Of a DNA stretch of 64,000 nucleotides, positions 17,598-25,342 are shown piece by piece. A program made the translations under genes and the position numbers. The notes below the pieces were generated by a model. That model was given only the letters and a program-made list of their open reading frames with translations, had not been told where the DNA came from and searched no databases. The number at the start of each line of letters is the position of its first letter. The stretch's first letter is position 1. The stretch comes from Virgibacillus siamensis (GTDB taxonomy: Bacteria; Bacillota; Bacilli; Bacillales; Amphibacillaceae), in contig NZ_FUIH01000007.1 of NCBI RefSeq assembly GCF_900162695.1, forward strand, positions 2,852,001 to 2,916,000, in the 5' to 3' direction.

Positions 17598-17634
17598 GAA
17601 AAAAGACTTCCTGCTTCATTGCAGAAAATCCTTC
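17598..17634 (-). terminator. mntP terminator
   Basis: On the minus strand GATTTTCTGC pairs with GCAGGAAGTC around a short loop, followed by TTTTTTC, a few bases after the mntP stop. Confidence 0.8.
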
Positions 17635-17639
17635 TCATC

Positions 17640-18191
17640 TTAAAACAACATATTCAGGCCGAACCCGCACAATATGCTGCCGCCTAAAATTTCGCTGTAC
17701 ACACCGAGCAGGCCGTGCACTTTCCGGCCCAGAATCATCCCGGCCCATGTCAGCATCATACTTGCTGCACCGAACGCCAGTAATGCAATCACCGTTTTGA
17801 CTTGGGACATGCCCAGGCTGAGCCCTACTGAAAAGCTGTCCAGGCTCACACTGAATGCGAGTACCAGCAGCCCGGTTCCAACCGGATTGACAAAACTTCT
17901 TGTTTCATGATTAAACGCGGAAAACACCATTTGAGCCCCAATTCCGATAAGCAGCAGCCCACCTGCAAGAACCGCGTACCGACCGATTTGTTCGGATATG
18001 GCTTGTCCCACCAAAATTCCGATAAAGGGCATTAATACATGGAATAATCCAATTACTAATCCGATTATGGCGATGCGTTTCAAGCGGATTTCCCGCATTC
18101 CCAGCCCAAGACTAACAGAAAATGCATCCATCCCAAGCGCGACCGCCATAAATAGAAGGGAAACCAACTCCCCCACCTGATATGCCGTCAT
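17640..18191 (-). CDS. mntP: Manganese efflux pump MntP
   Basis: The 183-residue membrane protein has six predicted helices in two related halves, marked by MDAFSVSLGLG and LDSFSVGLSLG, the acidic motifs of MntP that bind manganese. It exports Mn2+ across the plasma membrane. ATG 18191 has GGAGGA 6 nt upstream; an ATG two codons earlier overlaps that site. It equals ywlD in B. subtilis order, after tsaC. I see no yybP-ykoY riboswitch, but a stable hairpin precedes the ribosome site. Confidence 0.92.
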   Translation of the reverse strand: MTAYQVGELVSLLFMAVALGMDAFSVSLGLGMREIRLKRIAIIGLVIGLFHVLMPFIGILVGQAISEQIGRYAVLAGGLLLIGIGAQMVFSAFNHETRSFVNPVGTGLLVLAFSVSLDSFSVGLSLGMSQVKTVIALLAFGAASMMLTWAGMILGRKVHGLLGVYSEILGGSILCGFGLNMLF

Positions 18192-18205
18192 CCACATTCC
18201 TCCCC

Positions 18206-18234
18206 GGACATGCTACTTCACTATATGCATGTCC
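18206..18234 (-). promoter_or_regulatory. Hairpin immediately upstream of the mntP ribosome site
   Basis: GGACATGC and GCATGTCC form a perfect 8-bp stem around a 13-nt loop, ending next to the GGGGAGGA ribosome site of mntP. No T tract follows. It could modulate mntP translation or protect the transcript; its role is inferred. Confidence 0.45.
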
Positions 18235-18288
18235 ACTGGTAAATATGATGACTTGCTTCAGGATGGAACTTTAGATGCCGTGTCCCTT

Positions 18289-19308
18289 CTATTCCCTGAT
18301 ATACGACGTAGCAGCTTTTTCCAGACGGTTCATTATAGCATGGCCGATATTTGTTGTCGGAAATGTTTCGCAAAGAATCACATCGACATCCCCGTTTTTA
18401 AATTCACGTAACGCATCATACAAATTAGCAGCAATTTCCACAAGATCGCTGCCGAGCGGGATGATATGATCAGCATTCATTTTTGCAGCCGTTTCATTGC
18501 TTGCCATAACACCGACCCGCTTATTTTGTTTTTGTTCCTTGTGGATAACTTCCTGCAGTTTATCCGCAGATCCGGCAACAAGCCACATCGGAACTTCCGG
18601 TGCATAGTGGGTATACTTCATTCCGGGTGCTTTCGGTTTGTCCGACGAATCCGCCAGGGCGGGATCAACCATAACTGTACCACTGACTTGCTCAATCTGT
18701 TCCTTTGTAATGCCGCCAGGGCGAAGAATAACCGGAATATCCTGCGAGCAATCCACAACAGTTGATTCCACGCCAACACCGGTAGGTCCACCATCCACAA
18801 GACCGTCTATCTTCCCTTGCAGATCTGCCCAGACGTGTTCTGCTGTTGTCGGGCTTGGCTTTCCGGAAATATTCGCACTCGGGGCAGCAATGGGGATATT
18901 GCACGTTTTCAACAGTTCATGGGCAACCGGATGACTGGGAATCCGCACCCCGATTGTGGATAACCCTGCCGTTACGTTTTTTGCACAGGTTCCGTTCGTC
19001 GGCAGAATAATCGTAAGCGGTCCCGGCGTGAATGCATCGATTAATGTTTCGGCAAGCGGCGTCAGCTCCGTCACCAGTCCGCGCAATTGTTCTTTCGTTG
19101 CAACATGGGCAATCAGCGGATTATCCTCAGGCCTGCCCTTTGCCCTGAAAATTCCGGATACTGCTTTTTCACTCGTTGCATCCGCTCCAAGCCCGTACAC
19201 CGTTTCAGTCGGAAAAGCAACCGTTTTTCCATCTTTTAAAAGACCTGCTGCTTCCGTTATTGCATTGCTGCTCATCGTCACATTCCATCGCTTTGTTTGA
19301 CTCATCAT
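18289..19308 (-). CDS. tsaC: Threonylcarbamoyl-AMP synthase (Sua5/YwlC type)
   Basis: The 339-residue enzyme makes threonylcarbamoyl-AMP for the t6A modification of tRNA. The YrdC domain (about 15-210) has GKTVAFPTETVYGLGADA, FRAKGRPEDNPLIAHV and APSANISGKPSPT; a C-terminal Sua5 domain follows after APGMKYTHYAPEVPM. The TKRWN near the N-terminus is typical of Sua5. Two adjacent ATGs (19308, 19305) share a GAGGGA site. The DnaA-box cluster lies just upstream. Confidence 0.95.
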   Translation of the reverse strand: MMSQTKRWNVTMSSNAITEAAGLLKDGKTVAFPTETVYGLGADATSEKAVSGIFRAKGRPEDNPLIAHVATKEQLRGLVTELTPLAETLIDAFTPGPLTIILPTNGTCAKNVTAGLSTIGVRIPSHPVAHELLKTCNIPIAAPSANISGKPSPTTAEHVWADLQGKIDGLVDGGPTGVGVESTVVDCSQDIPVILRPGGITKEQIEQVSGTVMVDPALADSSDKPKAPGMKYTHYAPEVPMWLVAGSADKLQEVIHKEQKQNKRVGVMASNETAAKMNADHIIPLGSDLVEIAANLYDALREFKNGDVDVILCETFPTTNIGHAIMNRLEKAATSYIRE

Positions 19309-19390
19309 TGTCCCTCGCTAACTCTTTTATCTCGTAAATTTATTTTAATCGATGGTTGTTTTAATGGCAAAATAAAGAGTCTGCAGACGT

Positions 19391-19498
19391 TTATCCACAG
19401 ACTATCCACAATTAACCTATTGATATAAAAGCTATGTTAATAACTAATCTTGGTTATACACAGATTCCGAACACATTATCCACAGTTTCTGTGCATAA
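19391..19498. promoter_or_regulatory. DnaA-box cluster between ywlB and tsaC
   Basis: Within 108 bp there are two perfect DnaA boxes TTATCCACA (19391-19399, 19476-19484), CTATCCACA (19402-19410) and TTATACACA (19454-19462), each one base off, and TTATGCACA on the minus strand (19490-19498). The cluster lies outside the replication origin gene context. An intergenic ywlC-ywlB DnaA cluster is known in B. subtilis, where oriC-proximal clusters titrate DnaA; conservation at the same site supports a real function. Confidence 0.85.
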
Positions 19499-19500
19499 AT

Positions 19501-19902
19501 TTAAGATACATTATATGTCCACCAGTTCCCCTTTTCAATCGGATACTTATTCACCCATTCGCTCCCAGCTTGTGGATGAAATTGCAATGCTTCGAGTAAG
19601 ATATCCACCATCGGCTGATGGCTGTGGACATATACTTTCCGCGCCTGCTTCTTTTTGGCCAGTGTCAGAATCCCTTCCAGCAGTACCGGAAGTTTGGCAG
19701 CAGCACTCTTCGTGATATAAAGCTGCTTCAGCCAGTATATATCATTTTCCACTGCATCCAGAACAAAACATCCCTCAATTTTTTCGTTGACCTCAACTGC
19801 ATACCCTTTATCCACAAGCAGCTTTCCGTCCACATTTTCGTTCATCTCCAAAAAACGTGCCAGTTCTTTTTTCGGTGCCTTATTTGCTGGTATAAGTTTC
19901 AT
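19501..19902 (-). CDS. ywlB: GNAT-type acetyltransferase-like protein YwlB
   Basis: The 133-residue protein resembles GNAT acetyltransferases (CFVLDAVENDIYWLKQLYI, then an alpha-helical cofactor-binding stretch KLPVLLEGILTLAKKKQARKV), though the acetyl-CoA loop is not canonical. The substrate is unknown. ATG 19902 has AGAGGTG 8 nt upstream. It lies between spoIIR and tsaC, as ywlB does in B. subtilis, and its stop touches the DnaA-box cluster. Confidence 0.75.
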   Translation of the reverse strand: MKLIPANKAPKKELARFLEMNENVDGKLLVDKGYAVEVNEKIEGCFVLDAVENDIYWLKQLYITKSAAAKLPVLLEGILTLAKKKQARKVYVHSHQPMVDILLEALQFHPQAGSEWVNKYPIEKGNWWTYNVS

Positions 19903-19962
19903 CCTCATCACCTCTTAAGATAATCATTGTATTTCTATCATCTTATGCAGAACTTGACAGAC

Positions 19963-20568
19963 CTATAACCAATCAAACCATTCAAACAGGAAAAACTTTA
20001 CCTCGACAGGCTCTTCCTTCTCTTTTAATTCTTCTTGTTCTTTTTCAGGAGCAGCTTCAGCGACACTTGTTCCATTCGAAAAATCGAGAAAACAGAGCGG
20101 CGGGAACAGTACACACCACCAATTGGCACCTTTTCCTTTACCAAGTGTAATCAATACTGCCTCATATTTTCCAGCCGGGTACAAATAATCACCGTATAGC
20201 TTGGCTGGAAACGAAATCTTTTTACCATATTTCACATCATAGATTGGCTGTTCGTTCTCCCGCTTCAACACGCCGTCGACAATCTGCTTTATTTCTGGTA
20301 TACGCGCTTCAATCATTCTTCTCGCTTCATTAATATCGGTTATATCCTTAACCCACTTCGAAATGACATTGCTCACCTCATCACGGACCATCCGTTTTAC
20401 CGCCTGATCGGCCGGTTTATCACTATTGGCCAAAATACGGAGGCGAATGGCTTCATCAGGAATAACCTTCACATCCATAGATGAACTGTTATCTTCACTC
20501 ATGCCCTTTATCGGCATGGAAAATAGAATAATAAATAGGATAATAGCTCCACAAATAAACTTTTTCAC
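19963..20568 (-). CDS. spoIIR: Stage II sporulation protein R
   Basis: The 201-residue secreted signalling protein is made in the forespore and triggers SpoIIGA processing of pro-sigma-E in the mother cell. A signal peptide (about 1-22) precedes the conserved IPDEAIRLRILANSDKPADQAVKRMVRD and GKGANWWCVLFPPLCFLDF. A GTG at 20568 lies 8 nt after GGAGAGGGG; a TTG at 20574 is the alternative. The acidic C-terminal tail (EKEQEELKEKEEPVEV) is variable in the family. It lies between prmC and ywlB. I could not identify a convincing sigma-F promoter. Confidence 0.95.
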   Translation of the reverse strand: MKKFICGAIILFIILFSMPIKGMSEDNSSSMDVKVIPDEAIRLRILANSDKPADQAVKRMVRDEVSNVISKWVKDITDINEARRMIEARIPEIKQIVDGVLKRENEQPIYDVKYGKKISFPAKLYGDYLYPAGKYEAVLITLGKGKGANWWCVLFPPLCFLDFSNGTSVAEAAPEKEQEELKEKEEPVEVKFFLFEWFDWL

Positions 20569-20636
20569 CGTCAAAACCCCTCTCCAACTGATTTACCACC
20601 AGTATGGACAGGGGTGATTTTTTTTAAACTACGAAT

Positions 20637-21500
20637 CTAGTATATTTTCTGCCAGCTTCCTTTTATAATACGATCGTTGCGGTTGATATCCTGCATAATT
20701 TCGGTTGTGCAGGATGGGAAAGTGTTACGGAGCAGGTTGCTGACCGCCTCTCCCTGTTCATGCCCAATTTCAAAAAATATGTGCCCGTTCTGCTTTGTTA
20801 CATCCGGCAAATCGGCGATGATTTTTTGATAAGCCGCCAATCCGTTCTTATCGGCAAATAAAGCAAGTTCCGGGTCGAAATTTTTCACCGTGTCCGAAAG
20901 CGATGGTTTTTCTGCCGCGGAAATGTATGGCGGGTTGGAAACAATGATATCCGCTTTTATATTTTTTTCCATGACCGGCTTCAGGAAATCGCCTTGCATG
21001 AACGTAACTTCGGCACCGAGGTTGGATGCATTTTTTTCCGCGGTCTGCAGTGCCTTTTCGGAAATATCTGTCGCGTATACGGTGGCATTTTCAAGCTCAA
21101 GTGCAAGCGTAATCGCGATGATGCCGCTCCCCGTCCCAATATCAACAATCGTAACCGGCGTAACCGGGGCGGCTTGAATCACTTGCTGGACAAGCTCTTC
21201 CGTTTCCGGCCTTGGTATCAGCGTATGACGGTTCACCTGAAAATTTCGCCCGTAAAATTCCTCACTGCCGATGATATGCTGGATCGGTATACCTGTTGTT
21301 GCATGCTTGATAATCGCTTGCCGGAATTGGTCCGCAATATCGTTAGGAACCGGCTCCCGCATATCCATGAAAAATTGTGACCGGGAAACACCACGGAAAT
21401 GCTGCAGCAGCAACTCGGCAACCTTTGGCTCACGATGATGTTTTTCTAAAAAAAGAGAAGCCCGGCGCAGGACTTCATATTGTTTCGTTTCATTCGCCAT
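20637..21500 (-). CDS. prmC: Release factor glutamine N5-methyltransferase
   Basis: The 287-residue SAM-dependent enzyme methylates the Gln of the GGQ motif in release factors. The SAM loop is VDIGTGSGIIAITLALE and the catalytic signature is NPPY in DIIVSNPPYISAAE. The ATG at 21500 follows the prfA stop with a 1-nt gap, so prfA and prmC, enzyme and substrate, are coupled. A GTG-like extension upstream in prfA is less likely. Confidence 0.95.
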   Translation of the reverse strand: MANETKQYEVLRRASLFLEKHHREPKVAELLLQHFRGVSRSQFFMDMREPVPNDIADQFRQAIIKHATTGIPIQHIIGSEEFYGRNFQVNRHTLIPRPETEELVQQVIQAAPVTPVTIVDIGTGSGIIAITLALELENATVYATDISEKALQTAEKNASNLGAEVTFMQGDFLKPVMEKNIKADIIVSNPPYISAAEKPSLSDTVKNFDPELALFADKNGLAAYQKIIADLPDVTKQNGHIFFEIGHEQGEAVSNLLRNTFPSCTTEIMQDINRNDRIIKGSWQKIY

Positions 21501-21501
21501 A

Positions 21502-22572
21502 TTATTCACCAATTTGTTCCAGTTTTTTCGTTTGTTCCTCGATTAACAACGCTTCGATGAATTCCTCGATTTTTCCTTCCATAATCTGATCGAGTTTCTG
21601 AATGGTCAGACCGATACGGTGGTCTGTCACGCGGTTTTGCGGGAAATTGTACGTACGGATCCGCTCCGACCGGTCACCAGTTCCAACCGCAGACTTCCGA
21701 TTCTCATCATACTCCGCCTGTGCCTCCTGCTGGAATTTGTCATAGACACGAGCGCGCAGCACTTTCATTGCCTTTTCCTTATTTTTAATCTGGGATTTTT
21801 CATCCTGACACGACACAACAACACCAGTCGGCATGTGCGTCAGGCGAACAGCGGACATGGTCGTATTAACACTCTGCCCGCCGGGACCGCTGGATGCGAA
21901 CGTATCGACACGAATATCTTTTTCGTGAATATCCACTTCCACCTCTTCCGCTTCCGGCAGCACGGCCACTGTTGCAGTCGATGTATGGATTCTTCCGCCT
22001 GACTCTGTTTCCGGAACACGCTGTACGCGGTGTGCACCATTCTCAAACTTCAACTCGGAATACGCACCGGTACCATTGATTATGAAAATAATTTCCTTGT
22101 ACCCGCCGACACCTGTGGAACTTGCCTCGATAACTTCCGTCTTCCAGCCCTTCGTCTCGGCAAATTTTGAATACATCCGGTACAGATCACCAGCAAACAG
22201 TGCAGCCTCATCACCGCCAGCCGCACCGCGGATTTCCATGATAACGTTCTTATCATCATTCGGATCTTTCGGAAGCAGAAGAACCTTCAGCTTTTCCTCC
22301 AAATCTTCCTGCTGAGCATCCAGCTCTGAAATCTCTTCCTTTGCCATCTCCAGCATCTCTTCATCCAGATCATCATCAAGCATATCGCGCGCATCTTTCA
22401 ATTGCTGCGTCACATCTTTATATTCACGGTACGCCTGAACAACATCCTCCAGATCAGACTGTTCCTTGGAATACTCACGCAATTTATTCATATCACTGAT
22501 TACGTCCGGGTCACTAAGCAGTTCATTCAATTTATTGTATCGATCTTCCAATGATTGTAAACGTTCTAACAA
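21502..22572 (-). CDS. prfA: Peptide chain release factor 1
   Basis: RF1 reads UAA and UAG stop codons. The GGQ hydrolysis motif is in SSGPGGQSVNTT and the codon-reading PxT is PET in QRVPETESGGRIHTSTATV. I place the start at TTG 22572 (356 residues) because AGAGGTG lies 8 nt upstream and the sequence LERLQSLEDRYNKLNELL then aligns with the usual N-terminus; the open frame extends 35 codons further without support. Confidence 0.96.
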   Translation of the reverse strand: MLERLQSLEDRYNKLNELLSDPDVISDMNKLREYSKEQSDLEDVVQAYREYKDVTQQLKDARDMLDDDLDEEMLEMAKEEISELDAQQEDLEEKLKVLLLPKDPNDDKNVIMEIRGAAGGDEAALFAGDLYRMYSKFAETKGWKTEVIEASSTGVGGYKEIIFIINGTGAYSELKFENGAHRVQRVPETESGGRIHTSTATVAVLPEAEEVEVDIHEKDIRVDTFASSGPGGQSVNTTMSAVRLTHMPTGVVVSCQDEKSQIKNKEKAMKVLRARVYDKFQQEAQAEYDENRKSAVGTGDRSERIRTYNFPQNRVTDHRIGLTIQKLDQIMEGKIEEFIEALLIEEQTKKLEQIGE

Positions 22573-22643
22573 AACCGTCACCTCTTTTTCGATTAACAGT
22601 CTAATTATAGTATACTCGGGGGAAGTGGTCAAAGTTATCGTGG

Positions 22644-22765
22644 TTTGTTCCGGCGAATTTCGATGCTGTTCCGGCACTAATAGAGTTATTCCGGCGAAAA
22701 CGGGTATTGATTGGGCACTTTTTGAAATTATTCGGCATAATTAGCATTAATCCGGCACTTTGATA
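22644..22765 (-). repeat. Tandem array D1: six units of 20-22 nt, keyword GCCGGAA
   Basis: On the plus strand TTCCGGCGAA, TTCCGGCACT, TTCCGGCGAA, TTGGGCACT, TTCGGCATA and TCCGGCACT recur every 20-22 nt. It lies between the NERD gene and prfA and overlaps the last codons of the NERD gene. The same keyword recurs in array D2 on the other side of that gene. Confidence 0.88.
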
Positions 22766-23714
22766 ATTTATATCTTCTGTTTTTTGTAGTCCCCGCCACT
22801 TGATATGCAGCACGTAACAACCGCTTCATAACATCCGGTGAATCTAACTTTAGGAATTTCCGCGCTTCTGCATTGGATAGTTCATCAGAAATAAGCAACA
22901 TATAATCACGCAGCGCCGATATATGGGACATCTTTGAAGCATGCAAACATTGAATGCAGTGCCACTTCCCATGTTTCCAAGCCATTGGAGCTATTCCACA
23001 TTTCGGACAAAATACCCCTTTAATCAGTTCCCACGGTTTAATACCAAACTCATACATAACATCAACCATTTTCGGTGTATGTTCTGCTACTAAATACGCC
23101 GAAACATCAGCTATGTTTTTCATATCCAAGATAGGTGCAGAGTACTGCTGGAGAAATTTTTTTATAAGGAAAAACAACCGATTCGCGTGAATAACTTCTT
23201 TTGGAACAGGGTTGTCAGGATAGAGTGGTTTGATGATTGTTTTTGGTGAGCTGAAAACGATGAAATAGTGCATCGGAATATATGGGATATTCAATCTGTT
23301 CAGAAGTAGTCTTAAACGGTGTATTTGGAGTTTAACTTGTGGAATCGGGTTGGGATATCCGATTTCAGTTCCATTATCATGGCGCTGGATCACTTGACTT
23401 TCTCCATCAAAAAATATAGTACCATACCAATTTTTTACCTCAACCGCCAGAAAAGCTGTACAATACATTAGAAGATTATCTATTTCAAAGTGGCTGCCAT
23501 GGCATGGGATGCGGGGATTTTTATGAAGATAATGATTGTCGGGGGACAAAAACCTCAAATAAAAATTCATATCGTTTTCCCCTTTTATCCCCGCCTTCTC
23601 CCGTATTAACCGATTTTCTACTTTATTTTTTGCCGGATGCGTGGCGGGAAGTCTACGGTTAAGTGCTTCCAGCTTTATAATATAATCAGATCGCTGGTGC
23701 TGAATAACTGGCAT
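22728..23714 (-). CDS. NERD-domain protein with C-terminal zinc ribbon
   Basis: The 328-residue protein has a NERD (nuclease-related) domain at about 38-150: GEN at 44-46, EIDN at 77-80 and EVKN at 92-95 are the acidic/Lys residues expected of this nuclease-like fold. A zinc ribbon follows, CPKC at 236-239 and CIQC at 253-256. The role is unknown; NERD proteins are often linked to DNA processing. ATG 23714 has GAAAGG upstream. The last ten residues, ending INANYAE, are encoded by array D1, suggesting the repeat replaced the original 3' end. It is absent from this site in B. subtilis. Confidence 0.82.
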   Translation of the reverse strand: MPVIQHQRSDYIIKLEALNRRLPATHPAKNKVENRLIREKAGIKGENDMNFYLRFLSPDNHYLHKNPRIPCHGSHFEIDNLLMYCTAFLAVEVKNWYGTIFFDGESQVIQRHDNGTEIGYPNPIPQVKLQIHRLRLLLNRLNIPYIPMHYFIVFSSPKTIIKPLYPDNPVPKEVIHANRLFFLIKKFLQQYSAPILDMKNIADVSAYLVAEHTPKMVDVMYEFGIKPWELIKGVFCPKCGIAPMAWKHGKWHCIQCLHASKMSHISALRDYMLLISDELSNAEARKFLKLDSPDVMKRLLRAAYQVAGTTKNRRYKLSKCRINANYAE

Positions 23715-23927
23715 CAGTTCACAACCTTTCCACTGTTTTTTTCTATTGTACACCAAAGGCTGCTGCATGGAAATTTAGCAAAAAGTGATTTTAGTGCAAT
23801 TCTTTTGCACAAAAATTATTAAAGCAGCAACAATTTAGCTAACTTGTCTAAACAAAATAGAATTTCAGCTATTTTTTCTGTAGAAATTACGAAATTACAT
23901 ATATTATTAAAGTATGTTGTACGGAGG

Positions 23928-24008
23928 GATTCGGCGGATTTCAGGGTTATTCCGGCACTTTTTGATTTAATCCGGCGAAAACCGGTATTGATTCAGCACT
24001 TTTTCATA
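23928..24008 (-). repeat. Tandem array D2: four units of 20-21 nt, keyword GCCGGAA
   Basis: On the plus strand ATTCGGCGGAT, ATTCCGGCACT, ATCCGGCGAAA and ATTCAGCACTT recur every 20-21 nt. The internal GGCGAAAACCGGTATTGATT stretch nearly equals one in D1, so the two arrays share recent origin. It lies in the 325-nt gap between tdk and the NERD gene; the rest of that gap is AT-rich with no other element recognised. Confidence 0.85.
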
Positions 24009-24039
24009 ATTTTAAAAAAAGCACCCCGCCAGGATGCTC

Positions 24040-24669
24040 TTATCGTTGTGCACTTTTCAATTCAGCTGTTAATGCTATACTACTGGGCTTGTTTGGGACC
24101 TCGTGGTGATGGCGGCATCTTGGTTCATAGGACTCGGATGCACCAACCATGATGATTGGGTCATCGTATGATGCTGGTTTGCCGTCAATCAGCCGCTGGG
24201 TACGGCTTGCGGGAGATCCGCATACAGGACAAATGGCATTCAGCTTGGTGACCGATTCGGCGAGTGCCATCAGTTTTGGCATTGGTCCGAATGGTTCGCC
24301 GCGGAAGTCGGTATCAAGGCCGGCGATGATGACGCGGATGCCTTCGTTTGCCAGTTCATCGGCTACGGCTACAATATTTTCATCAAAAAATTGTGCTTCA
24401 TCAATCCCGATGACATCAACATTAGAATCTCCTTCAATGTCCGCCAGAATCTCATCGGAATTTTTTACCGGGCGTGCGATGGTTGAGTTGCCATTGTGCG
24501 ATACAACCGAACCGTCGGAATATCGGTCATCAATTGCCGGTTTAAATACGCGGACCGATAAATGACCGAACGTTGCGCGGCGCACTCTCCGGATTAATTC
24601 CTCGGATTTCCCGGAGAACATACTTCCGCAGATCACCTCTACCCAGCCACTTTGTTTCATCACATACAT
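24040..24669 (-). CDS. tdk: Thymidine kinase
   Basis: The 209-residue type II thymidine kinase phosphorylates thymidine in salvage. P-loop GSMFSGKS at 15-22, Walker B/catalytic IDEAQFFD, and zinc ligands in ICPVCGSPASRTQR plus a C-terminal RCRHHH. Lasso-type LIDGKPASYDDPIIMVGASESYEPRC binds the nucleoside. ATG 24669 has GGGAG 8 nt upstream. It lies between prfA and rpmE, as in B. subtilis. Confidence 0.97.
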   Translation of the reverse strand: MYVMKQSGWVEVICGSMFSGKSEELIRRVRRATFGHLSVRVFKPAIDDRYSDGSVVSHNGNSTIARPVKNSDEILADIEGDSNVDVIGIDEAQFFDENIVAVADELANEGIRVIIAGLDTDFRGEPFGPMPKLMALAESVTKLNAICPVCGSPASRTQRLIDGKPASYDDPIIMVGASESYEPRCRHHHEVPNKPSSIALTAELKSAQR

Positions 24670-24750
24670 ATGCGGAGCTCCCTTCAGTGTCATTTCCTAT
24701 GTAATAGTTTAACACTTTTTTCGACATTTTTTCATAAAAATTGAAAGTAA

Positions 24751-24790
24751 AAAAACAGGCAACGCTTTAGACATTTTGCCTGTTTTTTTG
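24751..24790. terminator. Terminator between rpmE and tdk
   Basis: ACAGGCAA and TTGCCTGT form a stem flanked by seven A and seven T, so it can act in both directions; for the minus strand it ends the rpmE transcript. Confidence 0.85.
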
Positions 24791-24815
24791 CATATTCATA
24801 TCCAGCTGTAACGAT

Positions 24816-24960
24816 CCAGTCGTCTCAGCCTTTTATCAATCCAGCTTCGACTCCTAGAAGTTGCCGTCATAAGCAATTGACACTCTAAGCGTGAAAAACC
24901 ACACGCTTTTCGGTCCCTTGCTTATGCGTCCACTTCTGACCAGTCGTCTCAGCCTTTTAC
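24816..24960. repeat. Direct repeat pair enclosing a palindromic element (R3)
   Basis: CCAGTCGTCTCAGCCTTTTA occurs at 24816-24835 and again at 24940-24959. Between them GTCATAAGCAATTGAC and GTCCCTTGCTTATGCGTC are near inverted repeats enclosing AAGCGTG/CACGCTT. The inner copy abuts the rpmE stop codon. The arrangement looks like a small inserted structured element. Confidence 0.7.
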
Positions 24961-25202
24961 TTCATATTATATTTTTTCTTGAATCGGTCTACACGTCCGC
25001 CAACTTTGTCAGCTTTTTGCTTACCAGTGTAGAACGGATGTGAATCTGAACTGATTTCAACACGGATCAGCGGGTATGTGTTGCCATCTTCCCACTCGAT
25101 TGTTTCGTCTGAACTTTTTGTTGATCCGCTCAAAAACTTAAATTCTGAGCTCGTGTCCAAAAACACAACTTTTCTGTATTCCGGATGAATTTCTTTTTTC
25201 AT
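24957..25202 (-). CDS. rpmE2: Ribosomal protein L31 type B
   Basis: The 81-residue protein MKKEIHPEYRKVVFLDTSS with NTYPLIRVEISSDSHPFYTGKQK and GRVDRFKKKY is bL31. It has no cysteine and is longer than the zinc-binding form, so it is the zinc-independent type B. It nevertheless sits at the rpmE-rho locus, where B. subtilis has the zinc-binding L31. ATG 25202 has AAGGAG 9 nt upstream and a strong promoter precedes it. Confidence 0.95.
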   Translation of the reverse strand: MKKEIHPEYRKVVFLDTSSEFKFLSGSTKSSDETIEWEDGNTYPLIRVEISSDSHPFYTGKQKADKVGGRVDRFKKKYNMK

Positions 25203-25296
25203 GTCTTCCACTCCTTTTTGCCCTGAATCCTATGGAAACAGAGTTATTGCAAGAGCCGTCACAGGTAAAATACCTTATCTAAACTCACATAAAAGA

Positions 25297-25325
25297 ATTA
25301 TAACAGTCTGCTTTATCGATTGCAA
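25297..25325 (-). promoter_or_regulatory. Sigma-A promoter of rpmE2
   Basis: On the minus strand TTGCAA (25320-25325), 17-nt spacer, perfect TATAAT (25297-25302). It leaves a leader of nearly 90 nt containing the small hairpin GGTATTTTACC; an L31 autoregulatory leader is possible but not shown. Confidence 0.75.
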
Positions 25326-25342
25326 TAGCTAATTGCTACAGG

